A DNA stretch of 7,991 nt, taken from contig JAZLCO010000087.1 in assembly GCA_045614225.1 (NCBI GenBank), positions 1 to 7,991 on the forward strand. Reading direction: 5' to 3'. The notes below the pieces were generated by a model. The model was not told the DNA's origin. It searched no databases and saw nothing but the letters and a program-made list of their open reading frames with translations. Every line of letters begins with the position of its first letter. The first letter of the stretch is position 1. Origin of the DNA: UBA9715 sp045614225 (GTDB lineage Bacteria > Actinomycetota > Coriobacteriia > Coriobacteriales > Eggerthellaceae). Positions 1-6,622 of this stretch are shown piece after piece. A program made the position numbers and the translations under genes.

Positions 1-115
1 ACACTTGGATGCCGTGTTGGCCTTTCTCGAGGCCATGCTCTTGTTTGCAAGCGACTTCGCAGGCGTGGCAGCCGGTGCAGTACTTGAAGTCGACGAGAAG
101 CGCTTTTCTGGTCAT
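1..115 (-). CDS. 4Fe-4S ferredoxin-like electron-transfer subunit (N-terminal part, cut by window edge)
   Basis: Only the first 38 codons are visible. The protein starts MTRKALLVDFKYCTGC and carries a Cys-x2-Cys-x2-Cys-x3-Cys cluster motif at residues 13, 16, 19 and 23. This is the first cluster of the DmsB/NrfC-like dicluster ferredoxins that serve as electron-transfer subunits of molybdopterin enzymes. The ATG at 115 is preceded by AAAGGA about 7 nt upstream, and it lies 13 nt after the stop of the molybdoenzyme gene, so the two are almost certainly translated from one message. There is no signal peptide, so it should sit in the cytoplasm with its partner and pass electrons to or from the molybdenum site. 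The number of clusters and the C-terminus cannot be seen. The family is clear; the exact redox partner beyond the molybdoenzyme is inference. Confidence 0.9.
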   Translation of the reverse strand, partial: MTRKALLVDFKYCTGCHACEVACKQEHGLEKGQHGIQV

Positions 116-128
116 GCCATGATCCTTT

Positions 129-2489
129 CTAGTACAGAACCGTCTCGGGTCTCGGGTAGCTGCGGGTCGCCCTGGAGAGGGCCTCTTCTTCTGCCGTGAG
201 CTCGATGTGGTCGTTTTCGGGCGTGACCTTGTAGATCTTGCACAGCTGCTCTTTGATGGAGGTGCCGTAGCCCGACGGACCGACGTCGCTTTGGGTCGTG
301 CAGTTGTTGGAGTTGCACTCGAAGGTGCCGAACAACGTGCCGTCTTCGGGGTCGCGCTCGGGGAACCACCAACCGTGTTCCGAGCTTATGACACCCTTTT
401 TGAGCCCGGGTTCGATATGAGCCTTCTGCTTGAACTTGCCGTAGATGTTCTGAATCCAGATCCAGTCGCCTTCCTGGATGCCGTATTCGGCGGCATCCTC
501 GTCGTTGATGCGCACCAGCGGAACCGGGTGGAACTCGCGCATGGTCTCGAGCTGTCTGTGCTCGGAATGGAAGAACTCGTAGCTGCGCCTGCCCGTGGTG
601 AGCACGAAGGGGTACTCCTCGAACAGCTCCGGCGTGCGCAGCGGGCTCGTCGGCGGTTCTGCGTGGTAGGGCACGGCAGGCAGGTCGCACGCCTCGTAGA
701 CGAGCGAATACAGCTCGATCTTGCCCGACGGCGTGTCGAAGCCCGGCTCGCCGTCGCGGCGCAGCATGCCCTTCTCGTACTTGCGGTACTCGAAGGGGTG
801 GAATTCGTAAACCTGCTGCTCGAGCTGCTCGAAGGTCAGCTCAGAGCGGTTCTTCATCATGTCGTTGAGCATGTCGCGCGGCGTGTCCCACTGCGCAAAC
901 GCCTCCGGACGCATGCGCTTGCCCATGAGCAAGAAGACCTCTTCGTCGCTTTTGGCCTCGTAGTACGAAGAGACCTTGGAGATGGAGCGCAACGGCGCCC
1001 ACCATTCGCGGATGCTGTCGCGCTCGCAGGACATGGCGAGCGGCAGCACGATGTCGGCCACGGCCAGCAGCGTCGGCGTGAGGAACACGTCGGCACCAAC
1101 GATGTAGTCGATCTTCTGCAGGTCTTCCAAAACGCGCTGCGCTTCGGAGCCGGCGCAAGGCAGCGGGTTGTTGTTGGTGATCCACAGCATGTGGGTCGCC
1201 TTGTCGCCGCCCGTTTCGATTTCCTCGACCAGCATGCTGGACACGAGGTTCAAATCGGACCTGCGCAACGGGTACTCGCGGTAGCCGAGGATGTTGTCCC
1301 AATTGCCCTCGCTTCGGTCTTGGACGTTCGGCGTGGAGATTCCGAAGCCCAGGCCCATCCAGGCGCCCATGTCGAATGCGCCGGTGGGGAACACGTTGCC
1401 ACCGGGGACGTCGATGAACCCGCACACGGCAGAGAGGTCCATGATCGCCAAGCAGGTGGAGCCGGCGTGGACGTGGAAGTCGACCGCGACACCCCACTGG
1501 ATAGACGCGACCTCGGAAGTGGCGAATGCGCGCGCAGCCGCGCGGATGAGCTCGGGGTCGACGCCGGCGATCTTGCCGGCCTCCTCGGGAGTCATGTCCT
1601 TGACGGCCTCCATGAGCTCGTCGAGCCCGTAGCACCATTTCTCGCAGAACTCGTGGTCGTAGAGGTCTTCTTCGAAGATGACCTGCAGCATGGCCATGGC
1701 CACTGCAGAGTCGGACCCGGGGCGCACTTGCAGCACTATTTCCGCACGGGCGCCGAGCCAATTGATCTCGGGGTCGATAACGATCAGCTTCGTGCCCTGC
1801 CTCATCAAGTCGACGACCCAGTGACCGAAGAACCCGTCGGCATTGGCCACGAGGGGGTTGTTGCCCCAAATGAGCATGTAGTCGGGCCTGCGCCATTGCG
1901 GGTTGTCGAAGCTGTCCTCGTACATCTGCGCGCAATCGGCGACGAACGGGGCACCCAGGCACTTGCCCATGGCCGTCATACGAGGCAGGTAGCACGATTC
2001 ACCGGGGTTCCAGGACATGCCGGTGGTCGTGGAGTCGAACACCGCCCAGCCAAGCGCGTTGGCCAGGCCGTTGGCGTTGCGCGCCGTGCACGTGCACACC
2101 GTTATGGCGTTGGTGCTGTACGTGTCCGCGATCTCGCGCGCCTTGGCCTCGATTTCATCGAGCGCCTCGTCCCAGCTGATGCGCTCCCACTGGTTCGACC
2201 CGCGCGGGCCCGTGCGGCGCATCGGGTACTTCAGGCGGTCGGGGTTGTACACGGCCTCTATCAAATCGAGGCAGCGCATGCACAGGCGGCCCTTGTTGAA
2301 CGGACCGTTGGGATCGCCTTCGACCTTCACGAGCTTGCCTTCGTCGTCGGTGTAGAACAAGACCTGGCATCCGTTGTGGCATCCCGGCGCGGACCACTGC
2401 GTGGTGCGCGTCACGGTCAGGTCGCCTTCGCGCCACTGGAAGTCCTCGCGGTAGACATCGGAATCGATATCTTGTCTGTACTTCGTCAT
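129..2489 (-). CDS. Molybdopterin oxidoreductase, acetylene hydratase/transhydroxylase-like catalytic subunit (786 aa)
   Basis: A DMSO reductase superfamily catalytic subunit binding a bis-MGD Mo (or W) cofactor. The N-terminal Fe-S region has C37, C41 and C70, then the family signature WERISWDEALDEI (101-113), a GESCYLPR segment with C166 as likely metal ligand, IWGNNP (207-212) and VIDPE (237-241) of the cofactor-binding domains, and a C-terminal dinucleotide-binding domain from about residue 624 including HGWWFPE (705-711). The Cys ligand, the HGWW motif and the length resemble acetylene hydratase-like enzymes and the Eggerthellaceae set that includes catechol dehydroxylases. Unlike those dehydroxylases it has no Tat signal, so it should be cytoplasmic. 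I chose ATG at 2489 because the domain begins just after it and AGGAG lies 3 nt upstream; the frame stays open far upstream but the extension is shadow. The third cysteine of the usual Fe-S motif is missing (F45). The substrate is unknown; hydroxyl removal, hydration or hydroxyl transfer are all possible. Confidence 0.94.
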   Translation of the reverse strand: MTKYRQDIDSDVYREDFQWREGDLTVTRTTQWSAPGCHNGCQVLFYTDDEGKLVKVEGDPNGPFNKGRLCMRCLDLIEAVYNPDRLKYPMRRTGPRGSNQWERISWDEALDEIEAKAREIADTYSTNAITVCTCTARNANGLANALGWAVFDSTTTGMSWNPGESCYLPRMTAMGKCLGAPFVADCAQMYEDSFDNPQWRRPDYMLIWGNNPLVANADGFFGHWVVDLMRQGTKLIVIDPEINWLGARAEIVLQVRPGSDSAVAMAMLQVIFEEDLYDHEFCEKWCYGLDELMEAVKDMTPEEAGKIAGVDPELIRAAARAFATSEVASIQWGVAVDFHVHAGSTCLAIMDLSAVCGFIDVPGGNVFPTGAFDMGAWMGLGFGISTPNVQDRSEGNWDNILGYREYPLRRSDLNLVSSMLVEEIETGGDKATHMLWITNNNPLPCAGSEAQRVLEDLQKIDYIVGADVFLTPTLLAVADIVLPLAMSCERDSIREWWAPLRSISKVSSYYEAKSDEEVFLLMGKRMRPEAFAQWDTPRDMLNDMMKNRSELTFEQLEQQVYEFHPFEYRKYEKGMLRRDGEPGFDTPSGKIELYSLVYEACDLPAVPYHAEPPTSPLRTPELFEEYPFVLTTGRRSYEFFHSEHRQLETMREFHPVPLVRINDEDAAEYGIQEGDWIWIQNIYGKFKQKAHIEPGLKKGVISSEHGWWFPERDPEDGTLFGTFECNSNNCTTQSDVGPSGYGTSIKEQLCKIYKVTPENDHIELTAEEEALSRATRSYPRPETVLY

Positions 2490-2521
2490 CTTCTCCTGCC
2501 TCTCTTTTTGCTTATCCAATT

Positions 2522-2539
2522 GCCGGCGCGACCGCCGGC
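2522..2539. repeat. GC-rich hairpin between URO-D and molybdoenzyme genes
   Basis: A perfect inverted repeat, GCCGGCG / CGCCGGC, with a 4-nt loop lies in the 86-nt gap of the operon. In the direction of transcription it is followed by an A-rich stretch, not a T-run, so it does not look like an intrinsic terminator. It may act as an mRNA processing or stability element between the two genes. No function is proven. Confidence 0.5.
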
Positions 2540-2575
2540 GTTGCAACTCGCCGATACTCGGGAGCAATGCGCCTT

Positions 2576-3853
2576 TTAGTACACGCCGTACGTCCTGATC
2601 GTGTCGAACAGGGCCTCCATGTTCGCCGTCGTGCACAAGTCGTCTATGCCACCGTCGAACGAGAACATGTAGCCCCCGCCCGGCGCCATGACATCCAGTA
2701 GGCGCTTGGTCTTGTCCACGACCTGTTCGGGCGTCGCCGTGTTCATGAAGCTCCACGGGAACAGTCCCGTCAGGCACGCGACATCGCCGAGCTCGCGCTT
2801 GATGTGCTCGGGGTCTCCTTGCTCGAAGTGCACGATGCACTTGCCCTTCGGCAGGTCCTTTAGGTACTTGATGCGCGTGTTGTAGCTGCTTTCGGTGAAG
2901 ACCATGGGGACGACGTCGAGGCTGATGTAGAGCTCGATGAGCTTGAGCAGGTACTTGTAGTAGAAACGTCCATAGGACTCGTCGCTCATGAACATATCCG
3001 AACCCTTGTGCAGCGGCATGAAAGCATAGGTGCCAGGTGCCGGCGGGCGCTCCAAGATGCGCTTTCTCTGCCAATCCCAGAACTGTTCCATGATCTCGTC
3101 GAGCAGTTCCGGATACGTCATGATGTCGTCGGAAGAGCCCATGGTCCCGCGCAGGAAATCGCTGTAGAGGTCGAAGGCGGCGTCTTCTGTCGTGCCTTTC
3201 AGGCAAGGCAGTCCCAGTTCTTCTTCGAATTCCTTGGCAAGCGCGTCTTTCTGCTTTTGCAATGCCCCGAATAGCGGCAGAATCTTCTGCAGCTCGTCTA
3301 TCATGTTCTGCACAGGCGGCGCGCTCAACGGCCCTGCGATGCTGAGCAGCACGTACGGCAGAAACGACGGCGCGAAGTTCTGCCGCAAGTTGAAGAACTG
3401 CATCGGCTCGCAAATGCCGAAGGCACGGGGCAGGTAATGGGTCACGAAGAACTCGCCCGGGTTCTTGACCAGCTCTTCGAGCTCGTCTTCTTCCACCGTC
3501 TCGAACTCGATGAACTGGTGCATGCTGTTCTTGTCGAGGTTGCCCGGCGCATCGGGCATGCCCGCCCAAAGCAGCATCTTCGGCTTGACGATGTCGAATA
3601 TCGGACCCATGCCCTCGGTGGCATTGGGAGTGACGCTGCCGCTATCGAAGTCGTAGTGCGTGAAGTACTTGCGCAACGCGTCGGCCGTTTTGCCGTAGTC
3701 GTAGTTGAGTTCGGCCATCGTGTAGCCGGCTTCCTTGGCATAGAAGGTGTCGGTGCACGTATCTAGGATCGGCACCTTGTCTGGTTCTTTGAGGGCAAGC
3801 GCGTCATAGAAGCGCTGCTTGCGTTCCTGAAGCTTGGTCTTTGCGTCTGTCAC
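2576..3853 (-). CDS. Uroporphyrinogen decarboxylase (URO-D) superfamily protein, function unknown (425 aa)
   Basis: The protein has the N-terminal URO-D superfamily pattern (QRFYDALALKEPDKVPIL, about residues 13-30) and the C-terminal barrel end with KCIVHFEQGD, ACLTGLFP and a final GVY motif. It belongs to the catabolic branch of the fold, whose known members include corrinoid-dependent methyltransferases (MtaA, CmuA), rather than to heme biosynthesis: no heme genes are nearby and it sits between a transporter and a molybdoenzyme. The His-x-Cys zinc site of MtaA-type enzymes is not seen; the expected place reads FTESSYNTR. The GTG at 3853 was chosen because GAGAGG lies 8 nt upstream and the conserved domain starts a few residues later. 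An in-frame TTG at 3907 would add 18 poorly conserved-looking residues and also has AGGA 6 nt upstream. Its role is unknown: methyl transfer, decarboxylation or another lyase step on the imported substrate are possible. Confidence 0.88.
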   Translation of the reverse strand: MTDAKTKLQERKQRFYDALALKEPDKVPILDTCTDTFYAKEAGYTMAELNYDYGKTADALRKYFTHYDFDSGSVTPNATEGMGPIFDIVKPKMLLWAGMPDAPGNLDKNSMHQFIEFETVEEDELEELVKNPGEFFVTHYLPRAFGICEPMQFFNLRQNFAPSFLPYVLLSIAGPLSAPPVQNMIDELQKILPLFGALQKQKDALAKEFEEELGLPCLKGTTEDAAFDLYSDFLRGTMGSSDDIMTYPELLDEIMEQFWDWQRKRILERPPAPGTYAFMPLHKGSDMFMSDESYGRFYYKYLLKLIELYISLDVVPMVFTESSYNTRIKYLKDLPKGKCIVHFEQGDPEHIKRELGDVACLTGLFPWSFMNTATPEQVVDKTKRLLDVMAPGGGYMFSFDGGIDDLCTTANMEALFDTIRTYGVY

Positions 3854-3935
3854 GGTCAAATCCTCTCGTTCGTGCACGCCTTCGGTGACGTGCGTCCTTT
3901 TTTGCAAAAGCGGTCCTGGCGGGCTGAAAAGCCTC

Positions 3936-5249
3936 CTACTCGGAAACCCGCTCGGGCTCTCGTGCGGCTTTGATCTCGCCTTCCCATTCAGCCATGAGGG
4001 CGTCTTGCTTCTTGTTGAGCGCCTTGTTGCCCAAGATGACCGAGAGAATGACCGCGACCACGCACAGCGGGATCAACAAGATATGCCCTGCGGCTCCATA
4101 TCCCATGGAACCGGAAACTGCGCCGTAGAGCGGAGAGCCCACCGCACCGCCGAGGTTTTGGAAAACCTGCAGCAAGCCCATGGACATAGTTGCGCCCAGC
4201 GCAGTGTTGGGAACCGATCCGGCGGCGGCTGGGCGAAGCGATGCCGCAGCGACTCCGCCGCAGATGGCGGTGATGAGCACGAAGCCGATCCAGACTGTCA
4301 CAGCCATGCTGTCGCCGGTCTGGAACATGATGAGCAGGCCGATAATCCAAAGCACGAAGCTGAAAACCCACAGGTAGTGCTTCTTCTTGATGCGGTCGTA
4401 GGCGATGCCGCCCAAAACGGCGGTGACGATACCGAGGCCGTAGCAAGCCGAGACGACGTTGTTGGCATCCAGTGCCGACCAGCCGTTTTCGGTCAGGAAC
4501 ACGCTATAAAAATTGGAGAACGCGCCAAGCTGCAGGAAGTTGTAGCAGAAGAATATGATGCAGATAACCCACAGGGTGGGGGACTTGAGGTACTTCCAAC
4601 CATCCTTGAAGTTGACCGCTTCGTTGTCCCGCTTTGCTCCCTCAGGGAGCTTGAAGAACGCCGCGAAGAGCACGAACGCGATGACATCGATGGCGATGCA
4701 TACGTAGTACAGACCGTGGTAGCCGATGCTCGTATGCGCCAGGATCGGGCCAAGCGGGAACGCGACGATGATGGCCAGCGGCACCCACGTTGCCCAGATG
4801 GCCATTGCAGTGCCGCGGGTCTTGATCGGGAACCAGATAGCCACGCACGACGGGCCGACGACGCCGATCAGGCCAATGCCGATACCCTCCAAAAAGCGGC
4901 CGGCCATGAGCAGTGCGAAGTTATCCGGAACCGCCATGGCCGTGCCGATGAGCAAGCAGACGACCGAAAACAGCACCGTGTTCTTCAGGCCTATCTTGTT
5001 CGAGATATACGACGCCGGAAACGCCAACACCAGCGCGATGATAGTCAATGCCGACATCAGCAAGCCGAAGTACGTGTTGATGAGCACCGGGTCTCCCCCT
5101 GCCGCCCCGACGATAACTGCCGGGATTAGCGAATCCGCAAGCGCCGGCACCTTGAACTGGGCGAGCGCCGCCGCCCATGACGCGATGTACGAAATCGCGA
5201 GCATGCCCCATGCGCGTGCCGGGGTCTTCTGGTCGATACTCTGGTCCAT
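3936..5249 (-). CDS. MFS transporter (437 aa)
   Basis: A typical 12-helix major facilitator of normal length. Two six-helix halves are joined by a charged central loop (PEGAKRDNEAVNFKDGWKY, about residues 200-220). Loop 2-3 carries a motif-A variant (SNKIGLKN) and the second half repeats it as GGIAYDRIKKK. TM4 contains GRFLEGIGIGLIG, as in organic-anion and small-molecule MFS families. The C-terminal tail is cytoplasmic and highly charged. The ATG at 5249 is preceded by a purine-rich AGGAGAGAGG ribosome site. It is the first gene of the minus-strand cluster, 82 nt ahead of the URO-D gene and divergent from the LysR gene, so it probably imports the substrate handled by the downstream enzymes or exports a product. 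Family certain; substrate not readable. Confidence 0.93.
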   Translation of the reverse strand: MDQSIDQKTPARAWGMLAISYIASWAAALAQFKVPALADSLIPAVIVGAAGGDPVLINTYFGLLMSALTIIALVLAFPASYISNKIGLKNTVLFSVVCLLIGTAMAVPDNFALLMAGRFLEGIGIGLIGVVGPSCVAIWFPIKTRGTAMAIWATWVPLAIIVAFPLGPILAHTSIGYHGLYYVCIAIDVIAFVLFAAFFKLPEGAKRDNEAVNFKDGWKYLKSPTLWVICIIFFCYNFLQLGAFSNFYSVFLTENGWSALDANNVVSACYGLGIVTAVLGGIAYDRIKKKHYLWVFSFVLWIIGLLIMFQTGDSMAVTVWIGFVLITAICGGVAAASLRPAAAGSVPNTALGATMSMGLLQVFQNLGGAVGSPLYGAVSGSMGYGAAGHILLIPLCVVAVILSVILGNKALNKKQDALMAEWEGEIKAAREPERVSE

Positions 5250-5417
5250 GCCTCTCTCCTCTCTTTTTTGCCTAAAGCACTTTTGCTTTTCGGCACGTTG
5301 CGGCCCCGCATAACCGGAAAGCCGCCTCTTCGCCCTTTTTGGGAATCCGCCGCGTTGACGCGCTTCATCCCCTTCCAGCGCAAACGGTACCCCCGGCGCG
5401 TCGAACAGCGCTCCCCC

Positions 5418-5443
5418 GTCTTATCTATAGGCGTATAAAAGAC
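5418..5443. promoter_or_regulatory. Candidate LysR operator (imperfect 26-nt dyad)
   Basis: The arms GTCTT and AAGAC face each other across 16 nt, with further matching T/A and TA/TA pairs inside. The AT-rich centre also contains a T-N11-A spacing (t5426 to a5438), the loose consensus of LysR-type binding sites. It lies between the candidate operon promoter and the operon's first gene. LysR binding is inferred from the layout; only the dyad is seen. Confidence 0.4.
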
Positions 5444-5525
5444 ATTCATACCCTCAGGCGGGCACGGACTTTATCTCGAAGTAATAGCTGTTCAACTTTA
5501 TTTTGTTTTTCAGATAATGCAGGAA

Positions 5526-5538
5526 AAGAACGATTCTT
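5526..5538. promoter_or_regulatory. Short inverted repeat AAGAACGATTCTT upstream of LysR gene
   Basis: A perfect 5-bp inverted repeat with a 3-nt centre lies 55 nt before the LysR start codon, next to TTGTAC and upstream of TATAAA. It could be an autoregulatory site of the regulator. Its short length allows chance occurrence. Confidence 0.3.
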
Positions 5539-5564
5539 GTACATTCGGCATATAAACACGCTCG

Positions 5565-5580
5565 TTTCCTTATAAGGGAA
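5565..5580. promoter_or_regulatory. Palindrome CCTTATAAGG just upstream of LysR start
   Basis: A perfect 10-bp palindrome at 5568-5577, extended to 16 nt with one mismatched pair, ends 12 nt before the ATG at 5593. It contains a TATAAG promoter-like word, and as RNA it could fold on itself beside the ribosome site AAGGGG. It may be an operator for autoregulation or may modulate translation. Function is inferred from position only. Confidence 0.35.
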
Positions 5581-5592
5581 GGGACAAGGGGC

Positions 5593-6615
5593 ATGGAGTT
5601 CTTTCAGCTCGAGCAGATTCGCGCTATCGGCCAGCACGGCACCATAAGTGCCGCAGCCAAAAGCATGTACCTTACACAGCCCACCCTCAGTCACAACCTC
5701 AAGAAAATCGAAGCCGAGCTCGGCTGCCCGCTCTTTGTGCGAGTGCGCAACCAGATGCTTCCCACGCCATACGGCGAAATCGTCTTGCGTTATGCCGAGA
5801 AAATCGTCGGACTCAGCCAGAACATGACAGATGAGGTCGCCAAGGCCAAGAAGTTCGAAGAAAACGTGCTGCACTTGGGGTGCTTTTCGCAAAACGCGAC
5901 GCTGCTCGTCCTCTCGTGCTTTGCCGCACTGTATTCGGATACGATGTTCGAGGTCGCGAACTGCCTGCCAGAAGACCTCGTCGAAGGATTGCGCAGCGGA
6001 CGTTTCGATGCGATCGTTGCAGAAGACGCCCTGCGCTCGAAGGAATTCCGCTGGTACAAGCTCTACGACGAACAGGCCTACCTTACGATTCCGAAAGAAA
6101 TCGCAGAAGACGGCGCGCGGCTCGCGACTGCCGAAGAGATGAGAAAGTATCGCTACATTATCTCGTCGGAATGGTGCGGCTACGGTAACTGGTACCGGCA
6201 GATACTCGCAGAGGCAGGCGTGGAGGATTCCGCGATAAGCGAGATGCCGTTTCGCGATTACCTGCGCACCAAGGATTCCCTGCCCGAATGCAACCTCACG
6301 ACCTCGATGATCATGAACTACGTGGGAATGAACGATTCGCGGACCGTCAAGCGAATCGATTCGCCCACGGCCCAAAGGCAAGTCGGCTTGCTCTACAAGC
6401 AGGACTGCACAGAGAAGGTGCTCGAATTCGTACGCAAGGTGAAGCATGATTCGAGCTACCTGCTCAGCGGAAACGCCTACACGTCGCTGTTCCTGTTCCA
6501 CGAGGAAATCGACAACATGGTCGTGTCTAACGGGCTTTGGTCAAACGAAAACGACCACAATCACACGTTCAAATCCGCAATGCAACGCAAACTGGAAACC
6601 GAGAGCCTGACGTAA
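5593..6615 (+). CDS. LysR-family transcriptional regulator (340 aa)
   Basis: The N-terminus is a standard LysR winged helix-turn-helix: FQLEQIRAIGQHGTISAAA, then a recognition segment LTQPTLSHNLKKIEAELG (27-44) and PLFVR (46-50). A linker helix follows to about residue 90, then a divergent substrate-binding-like effector domain (about 92-300). The protein is about 40 residues longer than usual, with a polar C-terminal tail rich in Asn, His and Glu. The ATG at 5593 has AAGGGG directly upstream and starts the domain with no extra residues. It is divergent from the MFS/URO-D/molybdoenzyme cluster, the usual layout for a LysR protein activating that cluster in response to its substrate. Its stop lies 7 nt from the convergent GNAT stop. 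Family certain, target likely, inducer unknown. Confidence 0.95.
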   Translation: MEFFQLEQIRAIGQHGTISAAAKSMYLTQPTLSHNLKKIEAELGCPLFVRVRNQMLPTPYGEIVLRYAEKIVGLSQNMTDEVAKAKKFEENVLHLGCFSQNATLLVLSCFAALYSDTMFEVANCLPEDLVEGLRSGRFDAIVAEDALRSKEFRWYKLYDEQAYLTIPKEIAEDGARLATAEEMRKYRYIISSEWCGYGNWYRQILAEAGVEDSAISEMPFRDYLRTKDSLPECNLTTSMIMNYVGMNDSRTVKRIDSPTAQRQVGLLYKQDCTEKVLEFVRKVKHDSSYLLSGNAYTSLFLFHEEIDNMVVSNGLWSNENDHNHTFKSAMQRKLETESLT

Positions 6616-6622
6616 CCAGCCG

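Larger units (their letters stand above)
5250..5592. promoter_or_regulatory. Divergent promoter/operator region between MFS operon and LysR gene
   Basis: A 343-nt non-coding stretch, more AT-rich than the flanking genes from about 5418 on, holding signals for both directions. For the minus-strand operon a weak candidate is TTGAAC at 5495-5490 with TAAAGT at 5473-5468 (16-nt spacer). For the LysR gene weak candidates are TTCAAC (5491-5496) with GATAAT (5513-5518), or the TATAAA at 5551-5556. A 7-nt direct repeat ACTTTAT occurs at 5468 and 5495. The stretch 5270-5417 is GC-rich and shows only a short palindrome at 5351-5362; if transcription starts near 5460 it would be an untranslated leader of about 200 nt. 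Promoter assignments are by eye and uncertain. Confidence 0.6.

Noticed and set aside
129..2489. Calling the molybdoenzyme a DMSO reductase (dmsA) or a named catechol dehydroxylase
   Set aside because: No Tat signal, likely Cys rather than Ser metal ligand, and motifs nearer to acetylene hydratase-like proteins; substrate cannot be assigned from sequence alone.
207..2579. 790-codon open frame on the plus strand, antisense to the molybdoenzyme gene
   Set aside because: Such long antisense frames arise from the codon bias of GC-rich genes; the translation has no recognisable domain, while the minus strand encodes a clear enzyme.
2490..3569. In-frame upstream extension of the molybdoenzyme by 360 residues
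   Set aside because: The extension lies opposite in frame to the URO-D gene, is Arg/Ala/His-rich with no domain pattern, and the true domain starts just after the ATG at 2489 with its own ribosome site.
2576..3853. Calling the URO-D protein a heme-pathway enzyme (hemE)
   Set aside because: It is longer than HemE, lies in a transporter/molybdoenzyme operon without heme genes, and fits the catabolic branch of the fold.
3834..5129. 431-codon plus-strand frame antisense to the MFS gene
   Set aside because: Low-complexity charged translation (Asp/Arg/Gln/His-rich), no domain; the MFS protein on the other strand is unambiguous.
5446..6501. 351-codon minus-strand frame antisense to the LysR gene
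   Set aside because: It reads across the LysR coding sequence and into the promoter region, with no domain; LysR on the plus strand is clear.
6616..6622. Terminator between the convergent LysR and GNAT genes
   Set aside because: Only 7 nt separate the stops, and no stem followed by a T-run is visible nearby on either strand.
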